A DNA stretch of 64,000 bases from Laribacter hongkongensis DSM 14985. GTDB lineage: Bacteria; Pseudomonadota; Gammaproteobacteria; Burkholderiales; Aquaspirillaceae. Of this stretch, positions 58,705-64,000 are shown piece after piece (the stretch's first letter is position 1; every line of letters starts with the position of its first letter). The DNA lies in assembly GCF_000423285.1 (NCBI RefSeq), contig NZ_AUHR01000003.1, forward strand, positions 186,001 through 250,000, written 5' to 3'. Made by a program: the position numbers and the translations under genes. The notes beneath the pieces were generated by a model that was not told the DNA's origin, did not search any database, and was given only the letters and a program-made list of their open reading frames with translations.

Positions 58705-59085
58705 TTCGTGTGTTCGTCCGGATTCACTCAGGGGCGACAGCCATGAACCGGATCAAATGAAGGATTCTTCCTGATCAGCCTGAACCTGCATGTCTTCAGT
58801 CATTCGGTGCCAGACACCATGGGTTGCCCGTCGGGAAAAGCGGACATGGACCGAAGACCCATTGCCAAATTCACGGGGCAAATCATGTCCGGACGGACAC
58901 TCCAGAGCACAGTCTCCACAAACAGACGGTTATCGACGGCACTTGTCTGTGGGCTTGCCGGGCAGCAAGTGTTCAATGCACATTCATCACGTATCGCCAA
59001 GCAGGTCTCATGTCATTTGCAGGCTGTAAAAAGCGCAAACGAAACCACAAAGCCAATACTGTTGGCACCCTCTGGTGACTGAAGG
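58705..59085. other. Gene-free stretch between yicC and clsB
   Basis: About 380 bp carry only overlapping short frames, the longest at 58807-59082 on plus. None has a convincing ribosome-binding site or recognisable motif. I see no gene here. Confidence 0.5.
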
Positions 59086-60252
59086 TCATTCCTTGCTGTA
59101 ATACTCGCCCAGACCGGCCAGGTTGATTGCAAAGCGCGCAATGCCATAGCAGGTCCATGCAATCCATTTTTCCCACCAGCGTGCCCGGACCACCATCTGG
59201 GGCAGGATGCGCAGGCTGTCCTCCCGGAGCCGCTTGAGGATGCTCGACTGCAATTCGCGGGCAAACGGGTAGTGGTCCACCACCACATTGGCCTCGCGAG
59301 CCAGGCCAAGGCTGAAAGGGTCGATGTTGCTGGAGCCTACCGTAGCCCAGCGGGTGTCGACTACGGCAACTTTGGCGTGCATGTGTCCGGCCCGGTATTC
59401 GTGGATTTCGATGCCGGCCCGCAAGAACTGTCCGTACAGGCTGCGGGTGGCCCACTGCATGACCGGGTGATCCGGTCGTCCTTGCAGCAACAGGCGTACC
59501 CGGACACCGCGCTCAACGGCCTGGATCATGGCGCGCCGCAGCCTGATGCCGGGCAGGAAATAGGCATTGGCGATCAGGATTTCATGGCGTGCCAGATGGC
59601 ACTGACGCAGGTATTCGTTTTCGATGGACAGGCGATGGCGCAGGTTGTCGCGTACCACCAGTCTGGCCGCCATGACGCCGACAGGCCTGGGGTTGCTGCG
59701 CGGCCCGGCCAATACCGGCCAGCCGTCGCCGTGCAAGGCAGCCAGTTGTCGCCACAGCTTGCGCATCGTAAGGCTGACCGCATCCACCAGCGGCCCTTCT
59801 ACCCGGACCGCGTAATCGTAACGCGGAGCATAGCCGGGCAAGGCATTGTCACAATCGTCGTGCAGGTTGATCCCGCCGGCGTAAGCCTGGCGTCCGTCGA
59901 TGACCGCCAGCTTGCGGTGCAGGCGCCGCAAACGGTTGCGGCGCGGAATGATCCAGTGCCGGGCCAGCCGGAAGAAGCGGAAATCCACTCCGGCTGCCCG
60001 CAGGCGCTCGATCCAGTCGGCAGGAAAGTCGCGCGAGCCAAAGCCGTCGACCAGTATCCGCACGCTGACGCCTCGTTCTGCGGCGGCAATCAGGGCCAGA
60101 ACGATGGGCTCGGTAGAAACGTCGATGCGGAAAATGTAGGTTTCCAGCAGGATTTCCTGGCGGGCGGTCTGGATGTCGGCCAGGAGTGCGGGGAAGAATT
60201 CGGCGCCCGTCGTCAGCAAGGTTACGCGGTTGCCGGCGACAAAATGTCTCAT
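59086..60252 (-). CDS. clsB: Cardiolipin synthase B-type phospholipase D
   Basis: The 388-residue protein carries two HKD motifs, H112-x-K and H292-x-K294 with D299, within LHRKLAVIDGRQAYAGGINL and MHAKVAVVDTRWATVGSSNI. These are the catalytic residues of phospholipase-D-fold cardiolipin synthases of the ClsB (YbhO) type. It links two phosphatidyl groups to make cardiolipin or related lipids. Its start overlaps the stop of the EEP gene, matching the ybhP-clsB pair of enterobacteria. Confidence 0.9.
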   Translation of the reverse strand: MRHFVAGNRVTLLTTGAEFFPALLADIQTARQEILLETYIFRIDVSTEPIVLALIAAAERGVSVRILVDGFGSRDFPADWIERLRAAGVDFRFFRLARHWIIPRRNRLRRLHRKLAVIDGRQAYAGGINLHDDCDNALPGYAPRYDYAVRVEGPLVDAVSLTMRKLWRQLAALHGDGWPVLAGPRSNPRPVGVMAARLVVRDNLRHRLSIENEYLRQCHLARHEILIANAYFLPGIRLRRAMIQAVERGVRVRLLLQGRPDHPVMQWATRSLYGQFLRAGIEIHEYRAGHMHAKVAVVDTRWATVGSSNIDPFSLGLAREANVVVDHYPFARELQSSILKRLREDSLRILPQMVVRARWWEKWIAWTCYGIARFAINLAGLGEYYSKE

Positions 60253-61037
60253 GCGTGTTCGGGGATCAGTTCAGCCGACAGCGGCAGGTGGTCAGACAGC
60301 GTGGCCCACGGGGCGCCGCGCAATACTTCGGCGCCGACAATCTGCAGGCCGCGCACGTAGATGCGGTCAAGCGTCAGGATCGGCAGACGGGCCGGGAAGC
60401 TCTTGCCATGCCGGCCATGAACGGCCTCATGCACTTCCTGCAATCCCAGTTCGTCGGCAAATTCGTGATTGGCCCGTCGCCGCCAGTCGTTGAAGTCTCC
60501 GGCGAGGATCAGGCCGTTGCCCCGGGGGACTGCCCGCTCGATATAACGTGACAGTTGCTCCATCTGCTTGCGCCGGTCATGTCCGAACAGGTTGAGGTGA
60601 ATGCACAGGGCCGTGACTTCGCACGGCCAGCCGGGCAACTTGATGTCGCAGTGCAGGACTCCCCGGCTTTCCAGCCGGTTGACCGACAGGTCGAGATTGC
60701 ACCACTGGCGGATCGGAAAGCGGGTGAGAATGGCGTTGCCGTGATGGCCGTAACCATAGCCGGCATTGAGTCCGTATACGGCATGGCGGTCCAGCCGGCC
60801 GGCAATGTAGTCATGCTGGGGAATATCCAGATAACCGGCCTTGTGGCGTGCGCGCAGGCTATGCCGCCCCTGAACTTCCTGCAAAAAAAGCAGGTCGGCA
60901 TCCAGCCCTTCCAGTTCATTGGCAATGCCGACCAAGTTTACCTTGCGGTTAAGCGGACTCATGCCTTTGTGGATGTTGAGCGAGGTCACTCGCAGCGGCT
61001 TGATCACGGCTTCGGCCCCGGTACTTGACCGGATCAT
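60249..61037 (-). CDS. Endonuclease/exonuclease/phosphatase-family protein, YbhP-like
   Basis: The 262-residue protein has the EEP fold motifs: TSLNIHKGMSPLNRK, LLFLQEVQG, GHHGNAILTR, LILAGDFNDW and the ending TLSDHLPLSAEL with the catalytic His/Asp. The start is uncertain: ATG 61037 lacks a clear ribosome-binding site, and a GTG ten codons later follows a purine-rich stretch. YbhP-like proteins sit with ClsB and are thought to be phospholipid phosphatases or nucleases. It is translationally coupled to clsB. Confidence 0.8.
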   Translation of the reverse strand: MIRSSTGAEAVIKPLRVTSLNIHKGMSPLNRKVNLVGIANELEGLDADLLFLQEVQGRHSLRARHKAGYLDIPQHDYIAGRLDRHAVYGLNAGYGYGHHGNAILTRFPIRQWCNLDLSVNRLESRGVLHCDIKLPGWPCEVTALCIHLNLFGHDRRKQMEQLSRYIERAVPRGNGLILAGDFNDWRRRANHEFADELGLQEVHEAVHGRHGKSFPARLPILTLDRIYVRGLQIVGAEVLRGAPWATLSDHLPLSAELIPEHA

Positions 61038-61099
61038 TATGGGGGTGATCTGCCTCCTGTCCAAGCCGGCAGCCCGCACTGGGCTTGCGCTGGCTCAAA

Positions 61100-62590
61100 T
61101 CAGGCGTGGGTGGCCTCGCGGGCAGCCTGCCGGCTGCTGTGCTTTTCTTCCACCATGCGGTCAAGCAATGCCAGGACAGATTCGCTGGCCTGTTCGAGTT
61201 TCTGCATTCTGGCAACGATCTCGGCCTCGGCCGTATCCGTCTGCCCCACGCCACCGGAAGCCAGATCCAGCGCTTGTGCGGCGTACTGGTGGACCTGCTC
61301 GTGCACCGGTGCCAGTTCGCGATAGGTCGGCTGCTTGCCGAAGCTCTCCTGGCCTGGCCCGCGATACCACTGACCCAGTTCACAACCGGTGTCGCACTGC
61401 CATTCGACGCTGCTGGAAAGCTGATGGTCGCCCAGGGCATGGTAGGCAGACTGCTTGAAGACGATGTGGTCGACCTTGATCAGTGAAGTCATGGCCTTGT
61501 CGCGCACCCGGTCGACACAGGCAATCACTTCGTCCGAAGTGGAGCGGAGCGTTTCAAAATCGTTGCGGAACGTGTCGACCGAACGGCGGACTTCACTGGC
61601 TGCCAGGCCGCTGTCGGCAGATTTGTCCACCATTTCGCCGATGCGGCTTGAAAGTGTGCCCAGCACCTGCTGGACCTGGTCGGCCGTGGTCTTGCTGCGT
61701 TCAGCCAGTTTGCGCACCTCGTCAGCCACCACGGCAAAACCGCGACCGGCTTCACCGGCCCGGGCCGCCTCGATGGCAGCATTGAGTGCCAGCAGGTTGG
61801 TCTGGTCGGCAATCGAGGCGATGTCGTGCAGGGCGGTTTCGATGCCGGTCCAGGCTGAATGCAGGGATTCGGCTGCGCCGTTGACCGAGTCGACGCTGCT
61901 GACGATCCTGTCAAGCTGGGTACCGATCTGTGCAGCATTGGCAAGGCTCTGGTGGGCGCTGGCGGCATTGGTTTCGGCAATGCCGGAGACCTGCTCCATG
62001 TCGTCGCTGATGTGACGCAGGTCCTGCTGGTTTGACAACAGGTTGCTGCGCAGGTGTTCGGTGTTCAGGCGGTGTAGGTTGGCGCTCAGGCGGTTGTGGC
62101 GTACGAAGGCATCGTTTTCACCCATGGCCTTGATGGCCGTGTTCACTGCGCCCATCGAGCGCGCCAGAATGCCGGGCATGCCGACTGCGATGGGACGACG
62201 GCTGAAATCGTTGTTGCTGACCCGCTGGAAGCAGGTGTTGATTTCCTTGAAGTAGGTTTCGACAAGGTCAAGAAAATCGTTCAGCTCCCATGCCACCCGC
62301 CCTACTTCGCCCAGGTTGGCGGTCTTGGTGGCGCGATGATGGAGTTCTCCGGCACAGGCGCGACCCAGAAGTTCGGTCAGGACGTTGAGAACCTTGAATG
62401 CGCGCTGCGAATGCTGCCAGACATACCAGGATGCGAATGCTGACAGGACCAGCAGGGCCAGCATGATCCAGCCCGCCAGGTCGGGGAGCGCAAACTGGAG
62501 TCCGGCCATCAGGACAAACAGCAGGTTGAAACCGATCAGTACGAATTTCAGCTGGGTATTCAGGAACGGGGGACGGCGTTGGGAAGTCAT
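61100..62590 (-). CDS. Chemoreceptor with C-terminal CZB zinc domain
   Basis: The 496-residue protein has two close N-terminal transmembrane segments (about 16-35 and 38-57) with no periplasmic domain between them, so it senses internally or in the membrane. Then come a HAMP-like stretch, the hairpin [20 protein letters not shown] (about 260-280) and a C-terminal CZB domain (about 375-445; [20 protein letters not shown], a [13 protein letters not shown]ys and [11 protein letters not shown]). CZB domains bind zinc and sense oxidants or zinc. The next gene upstream encodes an Aer-like PAS protein, likely its sensor partner. Confidence 0.88.
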   Translation of the reverse strand: MTSQRRPPFLNTQLKFVLIGFNLLFVLMAGLQFALPDLAGWIMLALLVLSAFASWYVWQHSQRAFKVLNVLTELLGRACAGELHHRATKTANLGEVGRVAWELNDFLDLVETYFKEINTCFQRVSNNDFSRRPIAVGMPGILARSMGAVNTAIKAMGENDAFVRHNRLSANLHRLNTEHLRSNLLSNQQDLRHISDDMEQVSGIAETNAASAHQSLANAAQIGTQLDRIVSSVDSVNGAAESLHSAWTGIETALHDIASIADQTNLLALNAAIEAARAGEAGRGFAVVADEVRKLAERSKTTADQVQQVLGTLSSRIGEMVDKSADSGLAASEVRRSVDTFRNDFETLRSTSDEVIACVDRVRDKAMTSLIKVDHIVFKQSAYHALGDHQLSSSVEWQCDTGCELGQWYRGPGQESFGKQPTYRELAPVHEQVHQYAAQALDLASGGVGQTDTAEAEIVARMQKLEQASESVLALLDRMVEEKHSSRQAAREATHA

Positions 62591-62596
62591 GACAAC

Positions 62597-63145
62597 CTAC
62601 GACAAGGCAAGGGTGGAGGCCGGCTGGCGGCGGTTCAGTTCAATGACGAACTGTTCGTAGCTTTCTGCGCCCTGACGGGACAGTTCGTCTTGAAGCCACT
62701 GGCAGCTGCTGTCCGGTGCTTCTGCTTTGCCGTGCCGGGCTTCGACTTCACGCATGCCGGCGTACAGGCGGCTGATCGTTTCCACAGCGGCACGGGGAGC
62801 GCTACGCCTTACCGAAAAATAACCTTTCAGCTTGCCATCAGCCCCCATGTCAGGCGTCACATTGGCAAATACCCAGTAGAATCCGCCATCCACCGTATAA
62901 TTTTTGACGAATCCAAAAAATTCGCGCTGGCTGGCCAGGGTTTTCCACATCAGCCGGAATACTCCGCGAGGCATATCCGGGTGGCGAATAATATTGTGCG
63001 GCTTGCCCAATACGGATATTTCGTCAAATCCGGTAATTCGCATGAATGTGCGGTTTGCGTACGTGATTTGTCCACGTCCATCTGTCTTGGTGATGATCAG
63101 GTCATCAGCAGGCAGGATAACTTCCTTTTCTGAAGCAGCAGACAT
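62597..63145 (-). CDS. Aer-like PAS sensor protein without signalling domain
   Basis: I place the start at 63145 (MSAASEKEVILPADDLIITK); an ATG five codons upstream is possible. The 182-residue protein is mostly one Aer-type FAD-binding PAS domain (about 15-115; GKPHNIIRHPDMPRGVFRLM and FGFVKNYTVDGGFYWVFANV) followed by a helical tail. It lacks membrane and methyl-accepting parts. It lies seven bases upstream of the CZB chemoreceptor, an arrangement that resembles a split aerotaxis receptor. Confidence 0.85.
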   Translation of the reverse strand: MSAASEKEVILPADDLIITKTDGRGQITYANRTFMRITGFDEISVLGKPHNIIRHPDMPRGVFRLMWKTLASQREFFGFVKNYTVDGGFYWVFANVTPDMGADGKLKGYFSVRRSAPRAAVETISRLYAGMREVEARHGKAEAPDSSCQWLQDELSRQGAESYEQFVIELNRRQPASTLALS

Positions 63146-63345
63146 ATTTCGGCATGCCATATAGAAATAATTGCGAATGTTACTTTAAGACTCGTGCATA
63201 GGGCAAAGCATGGACGCTTGCCAAAGCTCTTCAACTGGAGCCGGTTTTTTCCGGATTCGATTCAGCAAACAGCAGCATGGTTTTTCACCCTATGGGCATT
63301 GTTGACATGCCGATTGAACTCCGTGCTGATTTTTAAGGAGATTTC

Positions 63346-63990
63346 ATGAACAGATCACATTTCCTGGCCTTGTGCGCCACGGCTTCCCTGGCTGCCTGTG
63401 CTTCTGCGCCTTCTTCGGTTGAAGCGCTTCAGGGCAAGTGGGTTGAAAACCGCCCGGCCGGAAATCTTGAGCCAATCGTCCTGCAATTGCAGGACGGGCA
63501 GATTTCTGCTTCGGCAGGCTGCAACCAGCTGTTCGGTCCGGCCCGGATCGAAAATGGCCATCTGGTTGTCGAACGTCTGGCCAGTACCATGATGATGTGC
63601 GAGCCGCAGCTCATGCAGCGGGAAGACTCCCTCAAGCAGTTGCTGCAATCGCGCCCGGCCATCACGCTGAAGGAAGGAGAATTGCGGCTGAATGAGCAGA
63701 GCTTTAGTTCCCGCCCTGTCGTGACGGGAGGCAAGATCATTTTTGTCTACGTTGCAGCCGAACGTCGTGCTTGTTCGGGTGTGGGCAAGATGGATTGCCT
63801 GCAGGTGCGTACCGACAAAAACCGTCCCTGGGAGCTGCACTACGGTGAAATCGAGGGGTTCAAGCCAGAACCCGGCATTGCCTATCGCCTGCGCATCCGT
63901 GAAGTGCCGGTGGCTCAGCCGGCTGCGGATGCGCCGGACCGCCGCTGGATACTGGACCAGATCATCGAAAGCGAAGTCGTCAATCCGTAA
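63346..63990 (+). CDS. META-domain lipoprotein with DUF4377-like C-terminus
   Basis: The 214-residue protein has a lipoprotein signal (HFLALCATASLAACAS) with lipid-modified Cys at about C18. Next is a META/HslJ-type domain (about 28-125; LQGKWVENRPAGNLEPIVLQ, SAGCNQLFGPARIENGHLVV, ASTMMMCEPQLMQREDSLKQ), then a C-terminal DUF4377-like part (CLQVRTDKNRPWELHYGEIE). The family is linked to stress or heat-shock envelope functions. It stands alone at the right edge. Confidence 0.85.
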   Translation: MNRSHFLALCATASLAACASAPSSVEALQGKWVENRPAGNLEPIVLQLQDGQISASAGCNQLFGPARIENGHLVVERLASTMMMCEPQLMQREDSLKQLLQSRPAITLKEGELRLNEQSFSSRPVVTGGKIIFVYVAAERRACSGVGKMDCLQVRTDKNRPWELHYGEIEGFKPEPGIAYRLRIREVPVAQPAADAPDRRWILDQIIESEVVNP

Positions 63991-64000
63991 CCACGGCATC

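Noticed and set aside
58807..59082. Small gene of 91 residues after yicC
   Set aside because: Three overlapping short frames compete here, none has a ribosome-binding site or known motif, and the region looks intergenic.

Overview
The window is about half prophage (1 to roughly 32.6 kb) and half ordinary chromosome (about 35.5-64 kb), with a short AT-rich transition between them. The host genes (pepD, dsbB, pmbA, dnaB, kup, Fe-type sodB, rbsKDACB, yicC, clsB, several chemoreceptors), the high GC content outside the transition, and the phage types point to a Gram-negative betaproteobacterium. I infer the Neisseriales (Chromobacteriaceae, Laribacter/Chromobacterium-like); no rRNA gene is present to confirm it.

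Prophage. The layout follows lambda. A leftward early operon (1-4840, continuing off the left edge, where integrase is probably located) carries an SMC-like ATPase, a RecT-like annealing protein, a RecB/Cas4-type exonuclease and small accessory proteins, one of which joins an RMF-like and an H-NS-like domain. The control region has a leftward promoter with three operators (4853-4912), a plus-strand HsdR-N-like PD-(D/E)XK gene, a LexA/CI-type autocleavable repressor, and a rightward promoter with three more operators (7011-7070). All six operators fit ACARRNNNNYYTGT. Rightward genes are Cro/YdaS-like, CII (CP76)-like, an O-like initiator with iteron-like repeats, a P-like loader, a DUF1064 nuclease and a Q-like protein. 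Late genes (11.7-32.5 kb) encode terminase, a DUF1073 portal, a head protease with a nested scaffold, capsid, connectors, a contractile sheath and tube, two tail chaperones joined by a -1 frameshift on T_TTT_TTT, tape measure, baseplate, tail fibre, and holin/SAR-type lysozyme/Rz/Rz1. It is therefore a myovirus-type particle under lambdoid-type control.

Transition (32.5-35.7 kb). An AT-rich, gene-free stretch and an AT-rich chemoreceptor are followed by a decayed thermonuclease gene and tRNA-Thr(CGU). The right prophage junction probably lies here, but it cannot be fixed without the left end.

Chromosome (35.7-64 kb). In order: pepD, dsbB, a 3-methyladenine glycosylase, pmbA, an alpha/beta hydrolase, a 2Fe-2S ferredoxin and dnaB (all leftward); tRNA-Leu(UAA); a three-gene leftward unit of isochorismatase-like hydrolase, EamA exporter and GlxA-like regulator that contains an 11-base G tract; a dCache chemoreceptor; kup; an esterase; sodB; a tiny DUF3149 membrane protein; the ribose operon; yicC; a clsB/ybhP-like lipid pair; a PAS plus CZB-chemoreceptor pair resembling a split energy-taxis receptor; and a META-type lipoprotein.

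Possible novelties are the six-site operator system, the RMF/H-NS fusion, the HsdR-N-like gene placed beside the repressor, the nested scaffold, the programmed frameshift, the iteron-like repeats in the initiator gene, and a 79-bp inverted-repeat element in front of the terminase.
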